NCBI RefSeq assembly: GCF_003265705.1
Contig: NW_020312785.1
Location: 25,494,561 to 25,558,560 of the forward strand
Direction of reading: 5' to 3'
Length of the DNA: 64,000 bases
Source of the DNA: Callorhinus ursinus
Taxonomy: Eukaryota > Chordata > Mammalia > Carnivora > Otariidae
In this document: positions 46,346 through 57,413 of the stretch, in pieces
Position numbering within the stretch: position 1 is the first letter of the stretch
Layout of the letters: each line of letters starts with the position of its first letter
The notes under the pieces: generated by a model
Database searches by the model: none
What the model saw: only the letters and a program-made list of their open reading frames with translations
What the model was told of the DNA's origin: nothing
Program-made: the position numbers and the translations under genes

Positions 46346-48754
46346 ACTTGGGATAATCTACTCCTAGCTACCATCCTATAAGGCATCCTATAATGCAATG
46401 GGGCATCTGAGACATGGATAATCATGTGTCTGTAATTGAAAAATCAAGGGAGAACATTTTTTGGAGAACAAGGCTACCAGAGAAAAATGTGTCCAAATAC
46501 ATATTTGATCAACACTTTACACATAAAATGTTGGAATGTAATTAGGCTGATTTTGAATAATGCCCCTTCTGACTTGATGAGTCACAGGAATAATTCTAGA
46601 AACCAAATATTAGAAACAAACAGATCATAAAATTTCACAAGTTAAATCCTGTGTTGACACTAGAATTTCTGAATTGTCTTACTTTTTTGTTTTATTCTTA
46701 GACAGCCAGCACCAACTTATGTTATCATGTAAATTCTTCCTGTCCACTGCAAGGAGATTCTCCAGTGTTTATTCATGTCAATAATTGTTGAGTATTTAGA
46801 ATCTTTGCCTATACAGATGCAAAAATAAAAATGCATCCTATAGATCCAGAGGATAACCAATAAATACTTGTGTATTGGAAAAGAAATAGAATGAAGGAAA
46901 AAATAATTTTTAACACCTACTATAAATCATTTTACACATTGTCTTTTACGTTCAACCAAAAACCTTGAAAATAAGCCCCAGGTGTCAAGGAAAATCTTAA
47001 TATAGTAGAAGAGCACAAAAGTACAAAATAATAAAAAAAAAAAGGCATTGGTAGAGGGAATTCAAGGGTGAGAAGATAAATGCGGAGTGTAAAAGGAATA
47101 AGGCAGCAGCCAGTCCCAAGTTTTCAAATTGAAAAACTGATATTCCAGTATAGGCAGGTCACTCTGAGAGTCCTGTCTCTATGATTTCCAAAGTTAAAGA
47201 GTCTTACTCAGACCAGAAGCAGCAGAAACAGTCCTAACCCAAGACGTGATGCCCAAATGGTACCCCAGACGCAGAAGCAATAGCAGAGATGCATATCTGA
47301 GCATTACAATGAACACATTTTGCCAAAATATCTTCAAGTAATTGGAGGTATTTTCAGGAAAGAAGCCCAGTACTGCACAGATCTAGTTAGATGCTGAATG
47401 AGCATCACAGAGAATCTTGCCCTGTGTCTGCTTATGCTCCACACATAGCCTGAATTGCTAAGCTTAGACACTCTCATCCATGAGCATGACCTCCCTGCTG
47501 AGATTTAAAATAGAAAGAAAAGCACTCAGTAAATGTTTCAGCTTAATCAGTCATACTTTGGAAAGCTAGCCAACATGTATACCCATCATCCATCTGGGCA
47601 AAAGGCTTTACAGCTTTTAGACATTAAATGACTCACTCTGCAAAGCTCTTTCCAGACTAATGGTGGCTCTAATTTCTCTATTAGGCAGACCAGAATATTA
47701 GGGAGGCAAATCTTTGCTATTATGCTCCCAGAGAATGAACTCCCCCAAAGCATAGCTGAGTATAATAGCTGATAAAACCTTGAAAAGCACAAGGTTAAAA
47801 TTGTATTTATCTGCACCATGCCATTTGTATCCCCTAACAGCTTGAACAGGAAGGATTTGTTCCTAAAGCATTATTATTTTTACTAAAAATTGTCCTTGTT
47901 TTTCACTACCCCGAGGAAATAAATGGCATTGTAAAAATGAGGCTGCATTTATTATAACCTAACCTATGGACCACTTTTTCAAAAGTAATTTGGTCATTTG
48001 ACATCATATACCTCCCAGTGAGAATAAATAGAAATAATGTTTTTCGTTCTCTTCAAGTTCAACTTGCCCTTTATGTCAGCTTTCTTTTCACATTCTTTTT
48101 CATCCACTTATCCATATCATCATTTGTTTATATTAAATGAACCTCTTCCCAAGATATTCCTGAACCTGTCTGCCAAATTTAATATTTTACTGTTTTATCA
48201 ATATATGATGCTAGATGTCAATATGGTGTTCCTTGAGAGGTATTAGCTAGAAGAGGGCCATGGGGGACTTCTGGGTACAGGGAACATTATTTTTGGAGTT
48301 GGTACTAATTAGGCAGTTGTGTTTCACTGCGTGAAAATTCACCAGCCTCCAAATTTAGGATTTGTTTACCTTTTGTCTGCAAATGTTACATTTCAGTAAC
48401 ATTTACCAAGAAAAGATGGCCTATTTAATAAAATTTAGTAATACCCAGGACATTGGTTCAATAAAATATAACAGAATTTGTCAAGAAGCAAGTCTTCTGA
48501 GGAAGGCAGAACCATTAAAACACTTCTAAGATGCACTTTTAAATAAATTATCAAGGTACCACATCTTAATTATTTCCAACTAAATAAACACTAGTAAGAA
48601 AAATTATTTGAAACTGTAATTTTGGCTTCGCAAAATAAACTGTTATCATGTACTCTGGATTCAATGAGTACACACTAGCAACTATATTTCTACACAATTA
48701 TGATGAGACAAATACAAAACCTTTACACATCGCATGCATGCTCACATGTTCTTT
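46346..48754. other. Unassigned AT-rich DNA
   Basis: About 2.4 kb with no gene and no recognised repeat. The part at 47100-47480 has a somewhat higher GC. Short frames have no domain. Confidence 0.5.
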
Positions 48755-48945
48755 TTTTAAAAAGATTTTTCTTTTATTTATTTGTCAGAGAGAACGAGAG
48801 CACAAACAGGAGGAGCAGCAGACAGGGGGAGAAGCAGGCTCCCTGCTGAGAAAGGAGCTGGACGCAGGGCCCGATCCCAGGATCCTGAGATCATGACTCT
48901 AGCCAAAGGTAGATGCTTAACCGACCAAGCCACCCAGGCGTCCCA
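48755..48945 (-). mobile_element. CAN SINE (SINEC), minus strand
   Basis: Complete SINE with head CACCCAGGCGTCCC at the right. The target duplication ATGCTCACATGTTCTTT / ATGCTTACATATTCTTT matches at 15 of 17, at 48738 and 48947. Confidence 0.96.
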
Positions 48946-49439
48946 AATGCTTACATATTCTTTAAAAAAAGGTAAAAGTACTACACTAACAGGTACATCT
49001 AGGTTGGCTATGGAGCCTCCCTGCTATGATCAGAGTCTATTGGTGGTACATTACATAAAAAAAATTTAGATTGAAGCCTTCAGTAACATGAGAAACTGAA
49101 AGACATAATCCCAAAATGCTTTTACCTTGACTAAGAAAGATTGCTTTCAACCCTGGAATGTTGTTTGAAAATCAAGAGATTCTTTCTTTATTAAGTACAC
49201 AAGGGGCATTATTAAAAATGAATTAAATCTCCCAAATTATCTAGTCCACTATTTCCTTAGCATGACAGATATCTAGAGGAGGTAAGGAAGAAGCCATGGA
49301 ACGTATAGTAAGAAGAAGAATTTCAGAGGAAATTAAGGAAAGTTAGAAGAAAACTGGGTTAGATTATCAGACGTTCTAAATTTCTCTTATTAGTTCACTA
49401 GGAGGAAGAAAATTCCAAAAATCAAGAATCTGTCCACTC
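48946..49439. other. Unassigned AT-rich DNA
   Basis: Nothing recognised. Confidence 0.5.
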
Positions 49440-49659
49440 TGGGGGCCCCTCGGTGGCTCAGTCGATTGAGCATCTGACTTAGGCTCAGGTCCTGATCTCT
49501 GAGTCCTGGGAGTGAGCCCCTTGTTGGGTTCCCTGCTCAGTGGGGGGTCTGCTCCTCCCTCACCCTCTGCCTCTGCTCCCCCACTTGTGCGCACTCTCTC
49601 TCTCTCTCTCGCTCTGCTCTCTCTCTCAAATAAATAAATAAAATCTTTAAAAAAAAGAA
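49440..49659 (+). mobile_element. CAN SINE, plus strand, diverged body
   Basis: Head GGGGGCCCCTCGGTGGCTCAG and a long (TC)n tract. The body ('GATCTCTGAGTCCTGGGAGTGAGCCCC' in part) differs from the other copies. The target duplication AAGAATCTGTCCACTC / AAGAATTTGTCCACCC matches at 14 of 16. The 121-codon minus-strand frame that crosses it is SINE-derived and not a gene. Confidence 0.94.
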
Positions 49660-49675
49660 GAAGAATTTGTCCACC

Positions 49676-50506
49676 CAAAGATATTTTATAGGTGAATAGA
49701 TCTCCCTGACAGGGCAAGATTATTTGATATTCTCTGTACACATGCTTGCATAATTGTTAACTAAGTGATCGTTTGAAGATTGGGTACATGGGAATGTTTT
49801 ACTAGCTATAAAGATAGATTAGGTAAATAGATAATTTCTATCAGTGAAGCAATGAGTCCAAGTGAAATGTTGAAACAAATAAGATAATATGATAAAAAGT
49901 TCCAAATTAGCTTGCTTCTCACTGAAGGAGCAAATAAATTTATAAGCAGCTTAGTGATAATATACTGCAAAATACTTAATATGAAATAAATATCTAAGTA
50001 TAAAAGTTCCAGTCAAGAAAAACAAAACAAACACTGGAGAACTAACCTTTCAGTATTTGCACCCCCGCGGGCACATGGTAAAATTGTACTCTCTTGTCCC
50101 CACACTATCATGAGAAGAGCCCTTCTCCTTACCTTTCCCCATGTGCTGACACATGCTATAAATAAAAGACAAACTTCTTTTTTAATTAACAGATTTTTGT
50201 GTTCCTGATTACTGTAGGATAACTCAGCCTACACTTAGTCATATATATAACCAAAGGCAAATAATGTCTAATGTTCATGGAACAAGAATCAGAGGTTTAG
50301 TAGGTACAGTATAATAAATCATAAATGTAATTAAAAATGAATGAAAAATCATATCATTAAGAGAAAAATTCAAAGTGTAGTGGGGAAAATGAGATTCTTT
50401 TGTATGACTGTGTGTTTATATTGTTGAATGAAAGGCCTGCAACTTGCTCACATCTCCCTATGTCTACATACATGAACAATAACCTCTCACGTTGACTCTG
50501 GTCCTT
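49676..50506. other. Unassigned AT-rich DNA
   Basis: No gene or recognised repeat. Confidence 0.5.
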
Positions 50507-50694
50507 TTTTTTTTTTTAAGATTTTATTTGTTTATTTGAGAGAGAGGGACACAGCGAGAGAGAGAACACAAGCAGGGGGAGTGGGAGAGGGAGAAGCTTC
50601 CTGCTCCTCAGGATGTGGGGCTCGATCCCAGGACCCTGGGATCATGACCTGAGCCGAAGGCAGACGCTTAACAACTGAGCCACCCAGGCGCCCC
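50507..50694 (-). mobile_element. CAN SINE, minus strand, with internal deletion
   Basis: Head CACCCAGGCGCCCC at the right. The usual GCAGGCTCCCCGCTGAGCAGGGAGCCCGATG part is shortened and rearranged to 'GCTTCCTGCTCCTCAGGATG'. The target duplication ACGTTGACTCTG is exact at 50489-50500 and 50695-50706. Confidence 0.96.
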
Positions 50695-50829
50695 ACGTTG
50701 ACTCTGATCTTAACTTCGTAATGCATTTTAGTCAAAAGCACTGTTGCAAATGCAAAACAGACACATGAAATTGCTTGCATATTTGAGCTTTTTTTTTTTT
50801 TTTAATTGCTCTTGAAAACCTGTTGCCAT

Positions 50830-51065
50830 GTGAATGAACTAGGAGAGCTTGGTGTTTGATGAGGGACACGCGCTCCCAGTCCTCGCCATTGACCCAGCTG
50901 ACAAAAACCTGACTGCAAGTTACTAGAGTGAGGCCATCCAAGACTAGTATCAGTTAGGCCTATTCCATCCTAGAAAATCTATGCTCTACAAAAGCATGAG
51001 CTAAATAAATGGTTGTTGTTTCAAGTCAACTGAGTTTGGGGGATAATTGGTTATATAGGAAAAAT
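50830..51065 (+). mobile_element. MLT-type LTR 3' portion, plus strand
   Basis: 'CATGAGCTAAATAAATGGTTGTTGTTTCAAG' in part followed by 'CTGAGTTTGGGGGATAATTGG' is the polyadenylation and 3' end of a MaLR-like LTR. The left half is decayed. A second similar end, GGGGTGGTTTGTTACGCAG, appears at 51529-51548. Confidence 0.6.
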
Positions 51066-52107
51066 TAACCATTGCAAATATTGACAGCAAAATGCTATCG
51101 CATTCAGCATGCATTCTGCATTTGCTCAATGGAAGTTACCACATCAATCTGCAACTATCAAAACTGAGGGAAAAGGTTCAGGCTGTTAATAAATCCATGC
51201 AGTATTTAAATATATTTACTTTGGCAGAGTATATGCTCTCCTCTTGTTCTCTTGCTTTATCCTGGGCAAGCTTTAAGGGAAAATTTGGACTGCTGTTAGT
51301 GCAAATGCTATGTATATTGACCCCCTGTTGTCATGTCAGCCAGGTGCAAAGGCAACATAGCTACTGAGGTATGGAACGTTCTGAGGACATTCTAGACAAT
51401 GGCTTAGTTCCTTTTTTAAGCTTATTTTTTTCTGCTTTTTTATTCAATGATTCCAATTATAAATAAGGCTTTCAATAATTTTGTTATACGCACACATCAT
51501 TATAGATATTGGTAGCAAAGCACCATTGGGGTGGTTTGTTACGCAGGTAAAGCAACTTCTCAACATACACGGGGAGGAGAAAATAAGGAGGGCTTAAGAA
51601 AATTCAATATAAAATTAGAGGTATTACAATGTTACTTAACATATATTATATAATTATAATTTTATACAATTATATAATTATATATAATATAATATAACAA
51701 AATACAATATACAACTATAACTATATAATTATGGTAGTAATTATATAATTTATAATATGGAATATACAATATAATATTATTAAAAATAATGAGACAATCC
51801 ATCCTAATTATTAAAAAGAGAAATTCTAAAAATTGTTTCCTTGTGAGCAGTAGGAATGGGAAGGGGGTTACAATATAAGAGATACTTCATTTTATTCATT
51901 TTTGTGTCATCTGAACATTTAGTTCCTTGAACATGAAATACGTTTATAATAAATACAGAGGCATAAAGGGAATACAAATTGCTTCCCTGATTTAATCCAA
52001 AGAATACACTGAATATTTGGAGTACAAGTAAATAATTTAACTACGTAATTTAAAACGTTGTATATCATAACAGAGGTTGAACATGGGACAGAACACAAAA
52101 TCTGCAT
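51066..52107. other. Unassigned AT-rich DNA with a low-complexity AT tract
   Basis: A 91-codon plus frame at 51092-51367 has no domain. An almost pure A/T tract of TATAATTA-type units lies at 51640-51785. Confidence 0.5.
51640..51785. repeat. A/T low-complexity tract
   Basis: TATAATTATA and ATATAATATAA units with few G or C. Self-complementary throughout, so many hairpins are possible. Confidence 0.9.
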
Positions 52108-52440
52108 TAGTTTTTTATAGTTTTATTGAGACCCAATTGATATAAAATAGTTAAGGTGCATAATTTGATGCGTTTAGACACATGAATACACCCAAGAAAC
52201 TCTCATCACTATCAACTTGAAACGTTTCTTTGTGTGCACCTGGAGCCAATTTCACCCACCCCAGACCGCCCACGGGTAGTAATTGATCTGCTTTCCCTGA
52301 CTAAGGAGTAGTTTGCATTTCTAGAATTTTATATAAATGGAATCACAGAATATGTACTCTTTTTTTAATGTACTTTTTTCACTTATCACCATTATTTTGA
52401 GGTTTAGCCATGCTGTCAAATATACCAACACTTTTTACTT
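52108..52440 (-). mobile_element. Old LINE-1 3' UTR, antisense
   Basis: 'TTTTATTGAGACCCAATTGATATAAA' in part (52123) and 'ATATAAATGGAATCACAGAATATG' in part (52330) are typical of reverse-complement L1M 3' UTR. It is more diverged than the piece at 55622. Confidence 0.7.
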
Positions 52441-53375
52441 TAATTAAATAGTATTTTGTTGTATGGGTTAGTCAATGTGAAATCCATTGGTGGCCTCGCC
52501 AGGGGCAGTGTCTGGGGGAATAGAGCCCACACATAGCAGACTGGAATTATGTAAATGAAGATGATATGCTGAAAAAAAAAAATATATATATATTTTAAAG
52601 AAGTTTTGTTCTGAAAAGAACATAGCAACTGCATTACAAAGAGATGAACTAATTGTGCAGTGTTTGAGCTTATGTTTATTTTTTGGTTTGCTGGTTAATT
52701 GTTTTGTTTGTTTTGTAAGACGGGAGATGCCAGAGCATGTCTGTTACCTGGAATGCAAGTTCCAGAAGAAAGCAAGACATCTGATGACATTAATATAGTG
52801 GGTCACAGGAGTATGATTCATGAGAAAGCAAGACTGGCATTTAATAGTAGTAGTATTTTTTATTAATATAGATGGGGAGCTACAAATGTACACAGGTGGA
52901 AGTTTTGGTGGTAGGAAGATAAGGAAAACACTGTATGTTTATTTCTCTATTCTAAAATAAAAAAGAATAAAAATACAAATTTAGAGAGGGCTGTTAGGAA
53001 AGGTAAGATAGGAGGTTCAAGAAGAAGAGGTGAGAGACTGTTTTTACCTTCAGACTGAACTTACGGAGCTCTAAAATAAGCATTTTCTTTCCTGAACTAA
53101 TTAGGGTACGTTGTTAAAAATAATTTGACAAGTAATAGAGAGATATTAGGATTTAAATCAAAACTCTGTTACGAAATGCATGGATTTGGACAACTTATAT
53201 CACCATTATTAGCCCCAACTTTTCCATCTATAAAACACAAATGACACCTCCAAATGTGTATTCTAAAATTCCACGTTCCTTTATGAAAGTCAGAACCCCA
53301 TGAGTAGTTTTGAACACACGGAGTCGTTGATGCTTACGAAATTATTCTTACCCGTCTGTGCACACACATTTTTTT
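52441..53375. other. Unassigned AT-rich DNA
   Basis: No gene or recognised repeat. It may include more L1 remnant at its left side. Confidence 0.45.
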
Positions 53376-53650
53376 TCACATATTGTATGATTCCATGTAT
53401 AGGAAATGTCCACAATAAGCAAATCCACAGAAACAGAAAGTAGATTAGTGGTTGCCTAAGGCTGGGGAGGGAGGGTTGAGGTTGACAGCCAAGCGGTGAG
53501 GGGTTTTTTTCTGGGGTGATGAAAATCTTCTCAAAATGACTGTGGGGAGGTTTGCACAACTCTGTGAACACATAGTAAAAGCCATCGAGTTGTACTCTCT
53601 AGAAGGATGAATTACGTGGTATGTGGATTATATGTCACTAAGGTTGCTTG
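53376..53650 (+). mobile_element. Old LINE-1 3' UTR (L1ME-like), plus strand
   Basis: 'ATTGTATGATTCCATGTATAGGAAATGTCC' in part, 'GAAAGTAGATTAGTGGTTGCC' in part, 'GGGGTGATGAAAATCTTCTC' and 'GTATGTGGATTATATGTCACTAA' in part follow the order of an old L1 3' UTR, which in consensus ends TATATCTCAATAAA. Confidence 0.75.
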
Positions 53651-54689
53651 GAGACAGTATAAAAGAAGAGTGAGAAAGAGAAGGAGGGGACGAAGAGGAG
53701 ACTTTCAGGACGCAGTGTGATTCCCGATGCCCGGAGCTGCCTCTCAGTCAGGCTCTGCCCTGCCCGTCCCCACCCCTGGTCTGACACCTGCAGCTTGTAC
53801 CACAGATCCGTTCGGCTTGGCATGAAAGTCATCACATGTGAACATTTGTCTGGTCGGACCAGCTATGCCGCACACTGGTCTGTTGAGTTCATTTTCATCT
53901 CCTCTCAAGCCAGCGACGAAGGTGTGGGAGAAGTTGGGGGGCTCAGTCTGAGCTCAAGAGTAAGGGAGTGCATTGCAGAAATCTGGCAATCTGCAGACCT
54001 AACAATGGAAGTGATGCAGTTGTGCTGGTGTGGGCTCCTCAGATACTTGAGGGAAGTGTTCCTCTTTAGCCCCCTTTTCAGCACTGCCTTCCTCCCACAG
54101 GTATTTGTCTTTCCTTTTTCTCTTTCCTTTGTTGAATATCCCATATGAATGTGTTCCTTTTAGGAGATCAGTGGAGAGTCTGGGTGCTAGGATAATTAGT
54201 AGAAGCGCACTATTTTCACTGGCTTCCTCAATATCTAGTTGTTGGCAGCTCCCATTGGATCCTGAACTGGCAGAAGGAGACCACACCTGCTGTCATCCAT
54301 CAGGAGGCATCTGATCGGGTTCACACTACCCGAGGGCATGGAAGGCCTCAGAGAGCAATGAGCACCAATGAGACTGTAAAGACCTGTGAAACAAGAAATT
54401 GGCCCAAATCCTTCTTTTTCTGGCTGTTCAGCACAATTCCCTGTTTGCCACTCTGCTGAAGACCCCATCAGTTTGAGGAATGAGGCTAAAAACCAACACA
54501 AGATTAATTACTCTAAGCCAAGTGCGTTTTAGTCTGGAAGCAGCTTTAGATGGATTAACCACCAATTTCATAACACGTGGCACAGAGGAGTGGGGAACAA
54601 ATGGAAAGCAATGCACAGAGAAGAAAACTTACATGGATATTTCCAGGTAATATAAAACACAAAAATATCCATAACTGCTAATACAAAAT
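53651..54689. other. Unassigned GC-richer block with overlapping open frames
   Basis: This block has a higher GC content than most of the window, no recognised repeat, and open frames on both strands. The longest is 143 codons on plus (53717-54148), with 79-95 codons on minus at 53905-54501. None shows a domain, signal or conserved motif that I recognise. Overlapping open frames on both strands argue for low stop density rather than coding. It could be an unrecognised repeat, an exon or UTR of an unannotated transcript, or a conserved non-coding block. Confidence 0.4.
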
Positions 54690-54800
54690 ATGGAATATTA
54701 TCATTTAATAGATAAGCCCAGGCTTGGAAAAGCCATGGGATCACAGAGTTTATTAGGTGGCAGTGCTATACTAAATCCAATTCTTCCGTTTTACTTTAGT
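54690..54800 (-). mobile_element. Possible MIR fragment, antisense
   Basis: 'TTAATAGATAAGCCCAGGCTTGG' in part and 'GATCACAGAGTTTATTAGGTGGCAGTGC' in part follow the reverse-complement MIR pattern (core, then GGTCACACAGCTAGTAAGTGGCAGAGC). It is weakly preserved. Confidence 0.5.
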
Positions 54801-55621
54801 CCAGAGAATTAAGTGTCTTTGCTCACCAATCAAATTCTAAAAAAGAAATAGGAAATGCTCTGGGGTGAATTAGAAACTCCTTTCCTTTCATTTGCAAGTT
54901 TTCCATAAAAAATTCCATAAATGTTTTATAGAATTTGTAGACCAAATTTTGATAAGTTACTAAGAATTACATAAACTGCTGAAAATAATTTTGAGGAGAT
55001 AGTTTATAATATTTAATATTTTATGGACAAATTATCTTTAATCAGTAAATTATCATAAATGAATAATTCCATGTTGAGCTACTCTGACTACCAGCAGTTG
55101 TATGTTCTAATTACCACTTAGTCTTCTGTAAACGTACTGTTAAAGTTTTCATCATTCTCTCCTTTCCCCCTTCAAAATGAAAGAAAATTCTTCAAATCAA
55201 CCCATCTTTTGTCTCACTAATTTTTGCATACCACACCACAGACCCTAGGGTGAATTCAGCCTACACTGCGAAATTTTTGATTAATGCTCTACCAAGCTAA
55301 ATAAGCCAGAGTCACTAAATACAGTACATGGAAAGCGATGAGAATATAATGTTGCATTTGCTCCTCAGGTTGTTTTTTTCTCAACCCTAGGTAAACGGTT
55401 TTAAGGGAAATTAAAGTAACTGTAACATAATTGCCTGTTTCAGTAAATAAGTTCACAATTTACTCTTTATGCCAAGAGCTTGGAAACAACCACCAAAATA
55501 ATACTACTGGTAGCAAAATGAGCAGTAATGACATTTTTGTCCTGTTCGAGAATAATAATTCTTATATCTCTGTTAAGTTTATTTCTTGTATACATATATA
55601 ATTAATTATTCATGGTATTAC
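54801..55621. other. Unassigned AT-rich DNA
   Basis: Nothing recognised. Confidence 0.5.
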
Positions 55622-55945
55622 TCAAAATCTTTACTTATTTTTAATTGAGCTCTAATTGACATAAAACATTATATTAGTTTCAGTTGTATGACACAGTGAT
55701 TTGACATTTGTATATATTCTGAAATGATCCCCACAGTAAGTCTAGTTAACATTCATAACTTCACATAGTTACAATTTTTTTTTCTTGTGAAGAGAACTTT
55801 TAAGATCTACTCTCTTAGCAGTTTTATTCAAATATGCAATATGGTATTATCAACTTTAGTCACCATGCTGCATATTACAGCCCCAGAATTTATTTACCGT
55901 GTAAGCAGAAGTTTGTACCTGTGACTCCCTTCACCCTATTTGTTT
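55622..55945 (-). mobile_element. LINE-1 3' UTR (L1MA/L1MB-like), antisense
   Basis: Good match to reverse-complement L1 3' UTR: 'TTAGTTTCAGTTGTATGACACAGTGATTTG' in part, 'TGATCCCCACAGTAAGTCTAG' in part, 'GAACTTTTAAGATCTACTCTC' in part and 'GTCACCATGCTGCATATTACA' in part. Confidence 0.88.
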
Positions 55946-55959
55946 TTATATGATAACGT

Positions 55960-56035
55960 TTACATAGTGTTTACTATGTGCAAGCAATATTCTAAATATT
56001 TTTACTAATATTAAATTATTTATTCCCACATCTTA
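55960..56035 (-). mobile_element. MIR SINE, antisense, left part
   Basis: 'AGTGTTTACTATGTGCAAGCAATATTCTAAATA' in part corresponds to the MIR 3' region in reverse. The element continues at 56486 after an insertion. Confidence 0.75.
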
Positions 56036-56485
56036 TTTGGGGTCTTCCAAGAAGTAGGCACCATGGTAGGATGAGATGTGAAAGCCATTTATTAGGAGAA
56101 ATACCTGTGTAGGATAAAGGTGAGGAACTAGGAGTATAAAAGAAGAAGCTTCAGACTCTAAAGCAGAAAAGGCATCTGGGAAAGGAGAGGGAGAAGGAAA
56201 GATGACCAGAGGAAGAGTCTCAGACCGCAGCACAGTTTGAGGAAAGATTCTGCCCGGTCAATGGTCATCCCTGAACCAAAGCAGCCAGTGAGTGAAGCCC
56301 CGAATCCTACAGAAGTGGGTGGTACCCCTGCCATGGTCAGTCACTGACTGGGAGCATCCTGGGAGAAGGCTGGCTTCAGTGTAAATGCTAGGATGGATGC
56401 AGAAGGTGGCATCCTGGGATAATAGTCAACTTTGCATTTCCTCTCAGCCAGTTTTAATGAAGGATATCTGAGCACAGCAACTCCA
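56036..56485 (-). mobile_element. Unidentified insertion in MIR, probably antisense LTR or LINE end
   Basis: About 450 bp splits a MIR. On the minus strand it ends with 'CTAATAAATGGCTTTCACATC' in part, an AATAAA with downstream sequence like that of several LTR-type repeats, followed by 'GGAAGACC'. No target duplication was resolved. The 66-codon minus frame at 56033-56233 has no domain. Confidence 0.5.
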
Positions 56486-56605
56486 TGCCTCTCACTCCTC
56501 ACAACAACCCTGAGTTATGTATCACTCCATTTTAATTATGAGAAAACAGAGAAATAGAGCTTAATTGAAGTACCCAAGGTCACATCTTAATGTCCAATCA
56601 AGCTA
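56486..56605 (-). mobile_element. MIR SINE, antisense, right part
   Basis: 'TCCTCACAACAACCCTGAGTTATG', 'TTTTAATTATGAGAAAACAGAGAAATAGAG' in part and 'GTACCCAAGGTCACATC' give the MIR core in reverse, continuing the left part at 55960. Confidence 0.85.
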
Positions 56606-57124
56606 CGCAAATTTCCTCATTTATTGTGTGATTGTTTCATACATTCTCTGACAAAGTTTCACATGCTACATATATCTTTTGGTTAGTTAAATAATTTGTG
56701 ATAAAGTCAGAAGATAATTCTACCACTGTAGATGCTAATATTTAGAAAATTAACAGACTATTCAATCTCCCTGTGATCTGTTTTTAAACTCCTTCTCAAT
56801 AGAAACTGCACTAAACAACAAGGGATTGAGAAAGTTAAAAAATGGATAGAAATATTAGAATTCTAGAGAAAAAACTCAGAAAGATTAAAATGAACTTTTT
56901 CATTGATTTTCATCAGCCCTTTTATATACCAAAGCAATACGGACACTATTAGGTAAAGGAGAATCAGATACTATGAGGCCTTCTTTTCTCTGATTCTCAT
57001 GGTTGCTAAAATAAACAAATTGGGTCATCTTTTCAGGCTAATATCCTGTAATCTAAAAGTTAATTTTATTTTTTCAAATTATAGCCACTCAAAATCTGTG
57101 AGTACTCTTTGCAATAGGAACACA
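56606..57124. other. Unassigned AT-rich DNA
   Basis: Nothing recognised. Confidence 0.5.
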
Positions 57125-57260
57125 GTGACCAAGATGCTACATAAGGCAGCATACTATCAAACAAGGCTCTAATCTCCCATTGAACATTTGTCTTAACTCT
57201 CTAGATCTCCAGTTTCTCATCTATGCACAAGAGGAATTGGATTCTATCAGAAATGTGAAA
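57125..57260 (+). mobile_element. MIR-type SINE fragment, plus strand
   Basis: 'CTCTAGATCTCCAGTTTCTCATCTATGCACAAGAGGAATTGG' in part resembles the MIR core in plus orientation (CTCTGAGCCTCAGTTTCCTCATCTGTAAAATGAGG) in a MIR3-like form. Confidence 0.5.
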
Positions 57261-57264
57261 AAAG

Positions 57265-57413
57265 AGAGGGTCATCAGTCACCTGAGAAGTCTAAAAAAAA
57301 AAAATCAGGTTTCCTGGCCCAAATGCAGAGAATCAATTTAATTAAATTACAGTGAAGACAGGGAATTTTCTAAAAGTGCATTAGGATAGATTTGGTTTGG
57401 GAATCACTAAACT
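57265..57413 (+). mobile_element. MER5A-type hAT-Charlie element, plus strand
   Basis: 'GGTCATCAGTCACCTGAGAAG', 'CAGGTTTCCTGGCCCAAATG' and 'TTTGGGAATCACTAAAC' follow the MER5A order (CATCAGAATCACCTGGAG... to TTTGAGAACCACTG). The first bases of the left inverted repeat are missing. Confidence 0.65.

Noticed and set aside
49376..49741. 121-codon minus-strand frame as a gene
   Set aside because: Most of it is the reverse strand of a CAN SINE (49440-49659) with its TC tract, giving an Arg/Glu-rich artefact.
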